In this document: in pieces, positions 1 through 13,400 of the stretch
How the letters are laid out: each line of letters begins with the position of its first letter
Position numbering within the stretch: the first letter of the stretch is position 1
DNA from: Lingula anatina
Taxonomy: Eukaryota; Brachiopoda; Lingulata; Lingulida; Lingulidae
DNA: 64,000 nt
Assembly: GCF_001039355.2 (NCBI RefSeq)
Contig: NW_019775380.1
Location: 909,282 to 973,281 of the forward strand
Direction of reading: 5' to 3'
Notes under the pieces: generated by a model
Told to the model about the DNA's origin: nothing
The model's input: the letters and a program-made list of their open reading frames with translations, nothing else
Databases searched by the model: none
Made by a program: the position numbers and the translations under genes

Positions 1-1457
1 TGAGGTAAAATGAATCAGCTATGGAAAATTGGGATATTTGTGCATCTTCACCTTCATCTATCTTATAACCAAATTCTGTGACTGAATGGCAACTAGGGGC
101 GTATAGCAAACATACATTTATTTTGCACCATGGACTTTGATATAATGCGTAATGCACACTACCTTTCAAACAGAAAATGACATGCAGGCGAGAGACTACA
201 AAATTACAAAAATATATTCATCAAATAAAATATCATTAATTGTTTGTTGATGTACAGTTCATCACGCTAAATGTTATATTATACAGAAATAATTTCACTC
301 ATATACGTAAGTTCACGTTTATATCATTGTCTTCAATATACATTTATTTGCATTGATGCTATGTCTACGCACCCAATTCAACATCTATAAATATGACATA
401 TATAAATAGCGCATATAAATACGATAATTTATTAGTGGATTACTCTTTTGATTTTTTCATAACCAAACCCATTGGTAGTCGTAATGAGGTAGGTCAAATT
501 AGCATCAACATACATCGGGGAAAAAGTTAAAAAAATAAACTGTCGTATTGACAAGAACCAGAGAGTTAATAATTTCTTGACCAACCTTGTATGAAACATT
601 CATCGATTCATTGCTTTGGTCTAATTTTTCGATGCAGATTCGTTTCTGTTCAGTTAATTTGAATAAATATAACTAGCAGTGTCAGTCACAAAGAGTCCTT
701 TGGCGCAAACCACTTGGTGACAATTTAACAACTTCTTTTTTTTCTGTTAAATATTTGCAAATGAAAATGGAAATAATTTATCTGTTAGATTTCAACATTA
801 ATTCAAAGGTCATGCTTTTTTACGTCGTAATCCACTAAGCTTTTCCCTGTCAGCTAAAGCAGGGAAAGATTAATACTGACCAGGATAACGTTTCCACTTT
901 TTAAGTTATCCCAAAAAGCAGGAGCCAAACGTCGTCATCTATATAGGCATACGAATACATCCACACGTATAATTAAATCTTTGGCATATAATTCTACAAT
1001 AAATAAATATACAAAAAAAAAAGATTAATGAATCAGAAAGTATCACAATCCATAAGTTGTGTACGTTTTTGATTTTAACAACCATTTTCTTGCACCTGAT
1101 AATGAATAAATGCATGCAGTCAAGAAAAACAGTAACATATGTCCAATACTGCTTTGAATAATTCCCCCCTCCCCCATAAAATTCATGGTCTGTTGTGACG
1201 GAACAGACCACTTCATCCAGATTTTCACCTTATTTGTGCACGTGAACACAGCATGGCAAATTCTTGTTCTTGATCCTCTCTCTTTCTTAACAATCGCCTC
1301 TCTCTAATGAGCAGATTGTTAAATTTGTTTGTTTGTCTATTTCGGACGGTCCTTTAATTTGCATTATGCTCTGCCACTAAACCCTTTGGTGTAAGTTAGA
1401 AATTGAACTGTTAAGAGCTCCGCCTTAAGACTCTCTCGTAGTTTCTCTCCCATAAAT
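1..1457. other. 3' flank of the P450 gene, no gene seen
   Basis: This AT-rich stretch lies downstream of the P450 stop codon. It has short overlapping ORFs on the minus strand (for example 939-1249) with no family signature and biased low-complexity composition, so I do not call them genes. It should hold the 3' UTR and polyadenylation site of the P450. Several TTTATT hexamers (AATAAA on the minus strand) occur, but none is clearly the signal. Confidence 0.6.
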
Positions 1458-4400
1458 TCAGTCTGTTGCGGGGATCCTTCTCCGCCTCTCCATCGAAAGC
1501 ACAATGTGTTCCAGCGGTACTATGGCGCCCCCTTCTCTTAGAGTCAATTTCTCGGGTGTGTTCACACTCTTATTGATTGTGTACTTCTGTAGCATTCTGA
1601 CTAGCGTAATTTTCATTTCCATCAAAGCAAATCGCATGCCCACACAGTTTCGGGGTCCAGCCCCAAACGGTATCCATGCTAAAGGGTGACGGTTGACTTT
1701 GTTTTCAAGGCTAAATCTGCAACGAAAAAAATACAAGAATTTGAAATGACTGCGAACATGTGTGGATTATTTCACGGCACGTAAAATATCTCACACAAGT
1801 GTTCGTTTCCACAGCAAAGTCCCAAATATCTAGGTGTCTTCTACACAATTTTTTTCTTCGTACCCAAAAAATTGCAACTTGTACAATAAATGAACTTAGA
1901 AAGGGCAATGAACCTCTAAGGACAGCTATAAACACACCAATCAATATGTACATCGTTACTTGGCAAGAAACGGATCAGTGGGCAAGAAAAATGTTGTAAT
2001 TTAGTCGAAGTGTGAATTGGGTGTGAAACTAGTATTAGCACCGTCAGTCCCGCCACTATAGACAGTTTCTTTCTCATATCACGATTTTCCTAAGCCATGG
2101 AGCTTATTAAGTATTACAGTAAAAATAAAAAACATTCGACAGATCGTTTAAAATCCATTAGATCACAAAGAACTAATGTCGTTGCTGAGAAGAAACGCCC
2201 ACACGTAAACATGCTACATAGCATACAAGACCCAGGACTGCCCCTCAACATGGAAAAAATAATATACATAAATACAAGTATGCCACATTGGTAAACAAAA
2301 TACTCACCTTTCTGGGTCAAATGTATCTGGGTTATCTCCCCATACGTCTGGGTCTCTATGAATTGACCAAACGTCTGCTTGGACGGTGACCCCCTCGGGT
2401 ATACTGATTCCGCTGACCACACACGATTCCATACACCTTCTGCTAATGAATCTTAAGATGTAGAAAAAAAATACTATTAGTATGTACTTATTTCATGTTA
2501 AGCGTGATTTCGATAGCCATTTTAAATGGCATGCCCGTTAAATTGTATTCAGGTTTTGTGATATCCTTGACAAATATGACTTTAATTTCAGCTCGAAACT
2601 TAACTTTAATTTTTTTAAATTTTATGAAATATAAATCAGCTTTTATAATATGTCCATGAAATCAGGTGATCACCAGCATTTTCTACGCTTCATGCTGCAC
2701 GTACCCTTATTCACTGGTATTTAATTTTTTTTTTTGTGACAAAAATCAATTTTTCACCAATATGCATTATTGACCTAAACACTTACAGTGCTGAGATGGG
2801 ATATAACCTTGAAGTCTCAGAGATCACCATATCTAGGTAAATTAAACGAGTTACGGTCTCGTATGTTGGCACTTCCTGAAAACAGAACAACAGATTATAA
2901 AAGATGTCTACTTGAGTACTGATTGTCCGGATTTTATTTTCACTCGTTATTCAAAGGCAATTTCATATCTGATGTGTTTTCGACATAAAGCAAGGGAAGA
3001 ACGTTCAAACTCACTCGAGTTTATCTGAAACTGATAGATATAAAATGGCATGTTTTCATTTTCATTCTGGACCAAAAATGTATCCTTCCCTCAATAACCG
3101 ATTTTCTTCTATACAATTTAGACCCATTACTACTATGGGTATTGCTTGAAGCTGACAAAACTGTAACTGGACTACGAACACAACATAAGTGCACACGCTG
3201 AAGTTCACATTAATTTTTTTAGGAGAAAGGAAATAGTATGCGATTTAAGAGGAAAATAATTGCTTCAATGAAATATGTTAGGAAGAATTAACATTTCTCC
3301 TACATCCTGAAGGATGGGAAAGCATTTACATTATTTGTATACAACATTATAAATCAGATGGTGGTGATATATCCCAATACAACCTGTTAAACAAAGTTTA
3401 ACTAATAAATAAAAATGTACTCACATTTTCTTCATACTGTTCGTCAATTTCTGCCAGCAATTTGTCTTGTATTGACGGGTTCATTGCTAGTTCGTACAGC
3501 AGAAACTGCATCAGGGTATTCGAAGTTTCATAACCAGCTAATAGGAATAGCACGCTTTGGTTCTTTATTTCCTGCAAAATTAAAAGAAACAGTCTTAGCC
3601 ATTTTTGGATGACAGCTTTTTCCATTTTTAAAGTAAGGTGGCTTCATATATTGAATTGTACACATGCATATCGCAAAGTGGACAACAAACAGAAGAACTA
3701 GATTTACCTCTTTTGTGAGTCCTGATTTCGTTGGCTTTTTTTCGTCAAAAACTTCATCACTCAAATCAAAATTTACGTTGCTATGGGGACCCGTCGTGAC
3801 GCCATTTTTAGGATGGCCCCTTTCTTCGTTGATTCCATTTGTGGATGCGTTCAAACTAGTAGTAGTGCCGTTCACGTGACCATTATTGACGCCACTCACG
3901 TGACCATTGGTGATACCATTCACGTGACCATTGCTGGCACCATTTTTATATCCATTAAGGCCATTTTTATGTCCATTTGAGGCCCCGTTCAGATGCCCAT
4001 TAAGATGTCCATTCGTATGGCCATTGGCTAGGGTCTGATGTTCACTGACGTAGCCATTGACGTGTCCATTTGTGTAGCCGTTGGGAGTGCTGTAACGGTT
4101 ACAATTGAAGTCTGAAGAGCTACTTCTGCTGCGCTTATCTTCAGTGGAAGAACTCTGGTCTGACGTCATGGTGAGTTGAGATGTGCGCAGTTCGTGAATT
4201 GGATACTTCTCTGCATCGATCATTAGTTGCAGGAGATCGACGCGACGATGCTGTTTTGTGTAAAAGAAAACATAATTCAAGTATATAAAAGATAACGATC
4301 GGCTTACGTTTTACGTGTCAGCATTACGTAAGTTTATATTATTTACAGCAATATTTGAAACACGATCTAGAAAATCGGTGCCAGCACATGTACTTACATT

Positions 4401-7400
4401 TTGATCTTTTCGCCTGAGATTAATGACTTCTTCTAGTTGCTGAGCGAGCCATTTAAAGGCATCCTCTCGGAACATGCCCATAAGTTGGTGCATCCCCCAC
4501 CAAAACCGGGATAATTCTGGGAACAAAACTAAAAAGCAAACAAACATAATTATTAACAAACAGCTTACTGTATACCTGTCTCTACGTTGCTTACTTTGTT
4601 AAAGGAAAAAAATTAAAAGGCCTGCTGACTCTCTCGGCAGTTATGGCTTTATATCGTGTTGAGTATTAGCAATTGTAACTTTTATATAGTCAGATAATCT
4701 CATTTTATGGGCGCATATGGTATGTTGAATGTCAAGTTCAGTTTATAATGATCAAAATAACTCACTGGCAGTAAACAAAAGGAAAGGTCTTTCTGTTGCA
4801 ATTTCAAACAATTTAGCTGATCTTTGTAAAAATGGATGGTTTGGTTGCTGCTGGCATTGTATTTCCACACCAAACGCGCACTCGCTTATCACATCCATTG
4901 TCAAACGCTTTGTTAACCTGGAAAAGTGCAAAAAACGTATAAAATCATTTTGATTATTTTTTGCTTTTAACAACACTAAGGAATGAAAAACGGGCACAAC
5001 CTTAGACTAAAATTGTGATACTAAAGGTAATTCATAAAGTGTGAGGCATTTTCTTACTTTGTCAAATCAACATCTGTCGTATTTGTTCGTTCTTCTTCAA
5101 TCTTTTCCATAAATACGTCAACACATTTATTGACCAAAGGACACATCTGAAAATCAAATTAAACAATTACTCAACATATTCAGAGAGCAGTTGTTGTCTA
5201 GCCAGTCTTTCAATTTGGAAAACAGATAAAGCAGCCCTAGGTGTCAAATTATATTTTTAGGAAGGATTTCTATTTCGCAAAGCGTCATCAAATTTTTCGT
5301 TAGAGATATTTGATACAGAAGGGGAAACAGAAATCTCTTTGAAGAATTACAGTGTCTCCCCTCTTCTCTAGTTACTTGGGTTGTCTGACAGGACAATCAG
5401 AATTGATTTTTCAATACACGCTGGGAGGTCATGTCGCTTAGTACCAGCATGAATTATATGAACGTGTCACCAAAAACACACAACCAAAAAAAAAAAAAAA
5501 AAAAATTATAAAAAGACTAAAAGGCTAAACTTTCTATATAAACTTAGATACCCCTGATAAGGATACATTTCTCAAGCGTCTTAACAACTCGCACTCCCAT
5601 GGACTTGCATTCTTAACTCATAGATGGTTTGTGAAATTCTAATGCAGCGACAAAGTGATATTTATGTAAGGTATATTTTATGGGTATAAAAGAGTTAAAG
5701 AAATCTTGACTTTTAATTAATGCATAAGTCAGTCGAGTATGATGGAAATGCCTAAGATAAAAGAAAACAAAATGTTGTAACTTGTAATCCCGACAATTTT
5801 TCTGCCCAACAGACTTGTGTCAAATTCGTACCTTAATTTATTCACCTCTGTCAAACTTTCAGTCAATATGTCATTTTCATAATATAACTGGCGTCACATT
5901 AACTTTTAACACGATTTAAGTTCAAGTTTCGGGTATCAGAGAATATTATATCGAGCTCCCTTTAAAATATCTGGCGTCTTTTTAACTTTTAACTCTTTTT
6001 ACCTCAAGTTTCGGATGTCATTGAAGCCATTACAGATATCATTTCTACAGTATAACTGGCGACCGTCTAGCGTTTAAGCCCCATAAACGGTAGGTTTCAG
6101 TTAACAACAAATACCTATCCTTTCAACACTTCAATGTTACACCTGGTGTTTCATGTGTCATTGAAAAATTTGATGAATAACCATCATTATTCAAAGAGTA
6201 TACATGTTTCTTTATTGAATAAGTTCGTCGATTTGCTAAGTTGAGATTGCATTCCACGTTCATTTTCTGCATCCAGAATTTTTGAGAGTAAAATGATAGG
6301 CCCTAATGTCGTTATTCGGACAGTGACTGGCCAATGACATCATGGCCAGTGAGATGTTCTACAAATACAACACGATTCAAGAACGTAATGAAAAAAGTAG
6401 GGATGGGGAGTTTACACGTACATAAGCGACGGCAGGTTGCAGTCCTTGTCTGAATGGAATCATTCCACTATTACTGGCCTTGTTGCAAGTAACGACTAAT
6501 ATTATAATGTATATTGGGTGAGAACAAGAAAACTGGGTTATAAAAGTGGCAATAATGCATACAGAATATGGTAGTCTTTCAGCAAAAAGGAAAAAAGTGG
6601 ACACCTAGGAACTTGATGGGGATCGGGGGTTGAGCCCAGTGTGTCAAGAAGTTTCACACAACTGAATAAGTTGCAGCAATTGTACATAGTCGAAGAAAAG
6701 TCATTTCAGACTTAAATATTTACCTGTTTCATTTTTGATGCACTAAAAGTTGGGTTTATTATCGTTCTCAGTCTCTTCCAGCGGTCTCCGCGTGTAAGCA
6801 GCATATGGCACTCTCTCCCGGTGTCAGGATGCGGTTGCAGGGGAAACAACTGGAATTATTGATATTTCGTTAAATGTGCTGAGATCTGGTGATCATGCTG
6901 ACCGCAAATATCTGACGCGGATATAACACATGTAAAACATGAAACATTATGCAGTCTACACTGACAATGGTAATCTAAATGATTACTGAGAATCGACCTT
7001 TTTTGCATTTACGTATTGTAAACCGATAAAGCATCAGTACGCGAATATTCTTCCTTGTTAGGTTCTTAGAATATTCAATAACTGTTCGAAAAAAGTTACC
7101 ATGTTGCAACTCGCATAAAGGTTAAATTTCAAAAGGAAAAAAGCATCTTCCTGGTTTGGTTTGACGAATATCCAATAACTGTTCGAAAAAAACAATCAAG
7201 TTAACATTACGTCAAATCGGTGAATCTCACGAAATAAAAACACTTCTTTCCTGCTTGGTTCATGAAGAATTCACAAAATGTTGAAAAAAAAAACATCACC
7301 AACGTTGAAGGTACGTCTTACCTTTCTGCCATGAAAATTGCTGAACTGCTTTATAAAAACTTGCTTTAGTATTTCCAGATCGGACGTTACTAAGACTGGG

Positions 7401-10400
7401 GTGGAGCCTTCGTAATACCTAAAACCGATTCGTGGAAATGTTTGTTAATATCGATGAAACAAGGCAGAAGATTGTGCATAAAATGAAATTTATAGATTAC
7501 CACTATTGCATTAAAACTTTCATCCCATAAGTGTTCGCTGGGATGATTTTTTTAAAATAATGAGAGAGGGAGAGAATCTAGACCTACCCATACACCTTCC
7601 CGTATTGTTTCGTCCATTCTCGATATCTTTGGTACAATAACTGCAACAAGTAAGAGCAGGTTTGATGGCAGATGATCTCTATTATCTATACTGTGTTAAA
7701 TAATATCGACACGAATAGAACATAATTTACAACAAAAGGCAGGATTTAATACAGTGCAGAGTAAGAATAACAATGAAAAGACTGAATGAAATACAAATGG
7801 CAAACCACTTTTTTTCTCCCTCAGCACGACTGATGTAATGTCGGTACTTTAACAAAAACTGGTTACTGGGAATGTTTTTTTCATTGTTTATTTTTTTCAA
7901 CAATTTCATAACTCAATACCTTTTCTTCTCCTAACTGATGTAGATTGCCGAACAGAAAATTAGGTTCGGGTCCTTTAATTCCCATCTGTTTGAAGATGTT
8001 CTGTTTACGTTTTCTCTTGTACCTAAAAGGATAAAAATACCCACATGCTGATAAACGTCATCACTAAGTCATCCAATCAAATTCATGCTGCAAATGGCAA
8101 AAAAACTTTCAGACCAATCAAAACGGTATAAGTAAATGACGTCATGAAGATATCACCTTCTTCTTATTTGGGCCGTGAGTGGAATGGGTCATCAGGAGAC
8201 TGTTATTGCCCCAGTGCATATCGATTAAGTGCGTGGATTAATGCAGTATTGTTTTTCTGTCAGTACGCCTACATACACATCTGCATTCCAGAGCAATCGA
8301 CCAAGTGCATCCCTATCTATACACACAAAAGGTTGTGCGTACCGTACACAACCGTATTTAACGAGACAATAATTCAGAATTCCGCTACTATTTCTCCCCT
8401 TGGTTAAACGCGAAAAGGGGTTATTGTAAATAGGAAGGAAGTGTCGGCGTGTTACAAGGGGCAGATAGCTCTCGTGAGGGAAATGGGTTAGGATGGGCTT
8501 TTATTTCCAAACGCAATGCATCAAGGTGTACATTGTGCGCGCCAGGTGTTTCAAAATTCTAAATCAATCGGTTCCTTTAAGTATCAACATTAACACTAAT
8601 CGCTTTGCACTCCCAATATATCTCCACTTCGTATTCAAACGACTGTGCGTTTACGTTCCTCAATGCACAAGGTCTTCACCTCTTAACTTACTCCATGTGA
8701 CATAAACTTGAGCTCCAGCTATGGGCATTTACCGACGATTAACGGACAAAAAGCTGCCGCATCACTTTGAACTCTACTGCTCTTTGGAGTTACACCTTTT
8801 TCGTGTAATGTGTCATACATGATGAATGAATACCTTGAAATGAGATCACCGACGATAAACCTGTCACCCGTGCGCCTTCAAATTATTATTTCTCAACCGA
8901 TCACATTAGAGGGAAGTGACTCAAGTGTCAGACTTTTTCTTAAACCTCTCGACATCAAAGCCGTCTAGTGTCTCAGATTCATTCAAAGTAGGAAACGGAG
9001 TAAATAATCGTTTCCACATCCAGGAGTAAAGAAAGATAAGCGCCCGTATCGATGATTATGATAAGAAATGGAGAGGGTTGGAGAAACTAGGATAAGACGT
9101 GCTGCTGTGGTATTTCGCCTTACCTACAGCAGCAGGTGAGAACGCTCTCCTTATGCACTACATAGAAACCTGCCAACTCCGGGTGCATTTAGTTCAATAA
9201 GGACAACAGAATATATGATGCTACGGATAATTAAAGCACACACACACAATTAACCAGATCGCGCTGCAAAACTGCAATACCGCGTCTGTTATAAGACAGG
9301 GCCGTGGGTATCAGAATAAACAACCTAGCCGAGGTTTCATTCAGGTCTTGTTTACTACAAAATAAATGTGTGGGGTTACAAGTGAAATCATTTGTTAGGC
9401 TGCGTACAAGAGGCAGATTTCAAAGAGAAAAACAATCACATCTCCCCCTGTTGACCGCAGTACATATGGAAAGGTGCATTTGTAAGCCAGCAAGTGGCGG
9501 TAAATGCGTTTTCCAGATGGGCTATGGGGAACACCTGAACAGCGACACTACTTTTTGATATTAGTAGTACTAAGTGATAGATGTGGATAAGGATCAAGCC
9601 ATCTGTTTGGTGGAAAATTTGGGGCACACGGGTGCGCGGTTCTGTTTTACGTATGAACCGGACGAAATGGTTCAGAAGTGTCAGAGGTTAAGATTCCATC
9701 GATTGGTTCACTTAACCTCTGACCACGAAAAATGCTTCAAAATTTAACAAGCAAAATGGCAAATCTGGCGTCCACATACTGGAACGCATGCGACCCAGGA
9801 AACAAGTGTTATAATCATCTAAATTTAGATTAGGTCAATTTCTGTAATACTTCCTTCTCATGTTCATTCAATTTCATTTGAACATTCCAAATTCCTTTAG
9901 TCACGTATCAAAACATGACAAAACGCTCACCGACGTCATGAAAAAAAATCACATTGGTATTGATATCTGCCTGGTATAAATTCTGATATTTTTTTTATTT
10001 TCGTTCACAGGAACACGTATCATGTGCGTTTGTGTATGTGTGTGTGTGGGGGGGGGGTAAAAATCCGCGGTTTGCACTCGTTCTTGCTATGCATGATAAC
10101 TTATTGCTGCTAAACTCATCAAAGCGAAATAAACAAATTTCCCTAATCGCTGTAACATGTGCTGAATATCGGCGTGAAAATGAGACCAAAAGAGACTTGC
10201 TAAAAAACAATGCGTGTCGATCGCTAGTTAGGCCTATTCCTCTAATCAAAGTAGATACCACAACGCATATTATCAATTACCCGGCGAAGATGGGAAAAGT
10301 TTAGAGTCAACCGGTGCAGTGTACCTTTGTTTATATGACCTTGTAATAAACTTTACTGTGACCATAACTGGACAAGAGAGGGTAGGAAACCTTCAGTCAA

Positions 10401-13400
10401 ACGATGACCAGTTGAGGGACGTTTGAATCAATCCTCGAATGACAAAAATAAAAACTTTCTGATGACAAACTGAAATAAATTAAAAAGGGCAAAAACTGGT
10501 ATCATCAAACGCTTGGTTTTCTGTGCTTCTCTCAAATTTGGGGCATTACGTCGGTAACAAGGTCGGCTATCAATCTGAGTGCAACGTTTCGTGCCGGCGC
10601 GCATACTACTATGTATCTCACATGCCTTCTACAGTGTCACTCGGTGCATTCTTCAATGACCAAAGCAGTTAAGGCTTGCAGAGTGTTTTCAAAGCTAGTT
10701 GCAACGTAACAGGTCGCTATAGGTGTTGGGGGGACCCGGTTCGGGATGAGCAGCCATAGCAAGCGAGGTTCGCTTGGTGCAGGGTCTGAAATAGTTACCA
10801 GTTACCCCGTGTTGTCCCCTTGCGCCGTTTTCAGACCACGGCACGAAGGACAAGCACAGGGAACTAAATTTGGAGAGATCGGAACTTAGTACTTTCACGG
10901 TGATGCGTCAAAACACTGAATACACTGAATAAACACGAATGTTTGGAACCCTTTTCTTTGTTAATTGTTTAATTAGTGTTATCAAATAATTACACGCACT
11001 TAATTTGAATAAAGGAGTTAACCATGTTTACATAGCTGCACCCGTTTGCTAGGAAATATATTTGAAAATACTTTCTTTGCATCCAATGTTTACAAAGAGT
11101 TTTGGCGATCATCGCATACATTTGTTTATTTTCAAGCAGTGCAATTCGTTGGTCATTTCTTGAATAGGACTGGGTAGCTATAGGGGTATGGCCCTTGGCA
11201 AAGTAAAATACCTAAATATTAAAGTAAAAGTATAATATTAACGGAACAAAAATAAGCAATAAATATATACATAAGCCAGGCAGCTTCACTTGCCAAGTGT
11301 ATCGTTATGCAGATAAATCTGATATTTTGTTGGAGCTGGCTCTGATTTGTAAGTGAACTTTAAGTGAAGTATTAAGTAAACAGACATTTCGCTATGAACC
11401 TGGCTTAATACCGCAAAGATCTGATTAACAACACGTCAAACCTTTTTAAAAACGCTGAAAGCTTTTCGTGGTACACATTGTACCATCATTATTCAATAAA
11501 ATTCCGATAATTTGTTATGGTTTTCTAGAAATATTTTCCTCCAGGCCTTTTAACACAAAGCCATTGTGTTGTTTATCGTGTGTTATACCGTTGTCCTAAC
11601 CTTTCTGCTCTGAAATTCAGTTATCGTTGAAAATATACGCACAACCCGAAAGCAAGCAACGTATTCCGGTTAACAAAAGGAAGGCCTGATTTACGACACG
11701 TTTTGGTTCTTACTTAATAAAAAATTGGCTTGAAAAATTCGTTTCAAAAATCAAGAATAACATCGTGTTCCGGTACGGGAAGGAAACTATTAAAGGTCGT
11801 GAATTGCCGAAATTGTGTCCACCCTTGGAGGCGGGATGCATACGTGCAAGTGACCATACGAGATTAAAATGATATATCGTGTAAGTTTTCCCTTCACAGG
11901 AGGGAGGGTATGTCTAACCTGAACAAACAGTATCGAGTCTGTAATATGCCCCATAACACCAAGTAATTATAAAAAACAGCGCACTTTTCACCCCAGCAGC
12001 TTTTTAAAGCTTTCACTGTTACATATTTCTTACATGAAGCTATTCTGGGCTACAAAACATGATAAGTACAAGTGTTAAGACGTCTGTGAAACGTTAGGCA
12101 ACACAAGTTTCCATTACCAACAATGATAATTGAAAACATTTTAAGTTAATTAGCTTAGGCTTTTCTTTTTCAAATAGAATAAGAAACAGCATTCTGGCTT
12201 GTTAAAACTAATTTTCTGTTATTGGCTTACCACAAAAACAATATAAATTCCCTTTACACAAATCGCCACTTTCATCATCAGGGCACCTTCATCATCTTTC
12301 CGACGGCCGCGCAGCCATATGACTTGAAAAGAAATGTATTTTATTTTCGCGAAACTATTGTCCTTATATATATAAATATTCGTAAGTTAGCTGAAATCTG
12401 TAGTGAATTTCGCTTGATGTGGTGATACCCCTTCCTCAATAATCCATACAGTCAGCTGTGGCGCAGTGGACGTAGATATTTATTAAAGGTTTCAGGTGGT
12501 TTAGCTCTTAACGCTGCTCCGCAATTAATCATATCGCATCTCTTTTCGAAGATCCACGTTATAAATGCCAAAAGAAGTGATTATGTGAGAAAAACGAGTA
12601 GCTGAAATGCCTCCTGAGAATCTGCAAGGTCGAAAAGGGCAACTAAAATGTCGATTGTTCGCCGGGTACTTGGATCACCTGTTGCTTGTGTGTGCATTTC
12701 TCACCGTGGTAATTAGAGTCATCGATCAAGCTGTTCAGAATTTTGGCACTTTGTTTAATTAATGTTTTTTATCTGATACAGAATGAGTTTCCCAGAAGTG
12801 GTTAACGTATGAAATAAAGGCTGAAAACATTACATAACAGAACATTTTGAGCTGGTAGCAAAAAACAATAATATCGTATACGTATTCAAACGTTGTGTTA
12901 TTTTTACTAAGAAATTGGAAGTGAGGATTGAAAGGGCTTAATTTGAAAGGGAAAATATACTAATGTGAAGTCAATTGTCTCTAAGACCTGCTGGGCATAA
13001 AAGTAGAAGTCAGAGTTTGAAATAGTTCTCATGTTAAGTCCAAAGTAGAAAACGAACACGGGAGATGATTTCGGCTCTAAGCAGGGGGCGGCGAGAGGTG
13101 AGCGGGTAAAAATTGAATGGGATGTTGCCAGCTGTCAAAGTCCCGCAGAGAACCATGGTCAAATCTCCCGGGACGCTGACAGATCCCGCCAGAGCGTCTC
13201 AGTCCGCTAGTCGTCTGCCTATTGTTTCTTCAAACATTGCGCAAGGGTTTAATGGTTTGTAGGAAGTTTGCAAAACTATGAAAAAAACTATTCATCTGTT
13301 GAAATGTAAGAACAAACGTGGTCACTTTGCGCGGCTTATTATTTTATTATTATTGTTCATCGTTATTATTATTTTTCTGGTCTTTTATCGTTACATTTTG

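Noticed and set aside
3783-3980. Plus-strand ORFs opposite P450 exon 9
   Set aside because: They are antisense shadows of the 12-bp coding repeat.
12455-12520. TGGCGCAGTGG resembling a tRNA A box, followed by GGTTTCAGG
   Set aside because: The B box does not match well and no cloverleaf stems can be formed around it, so it is not a tRNA.
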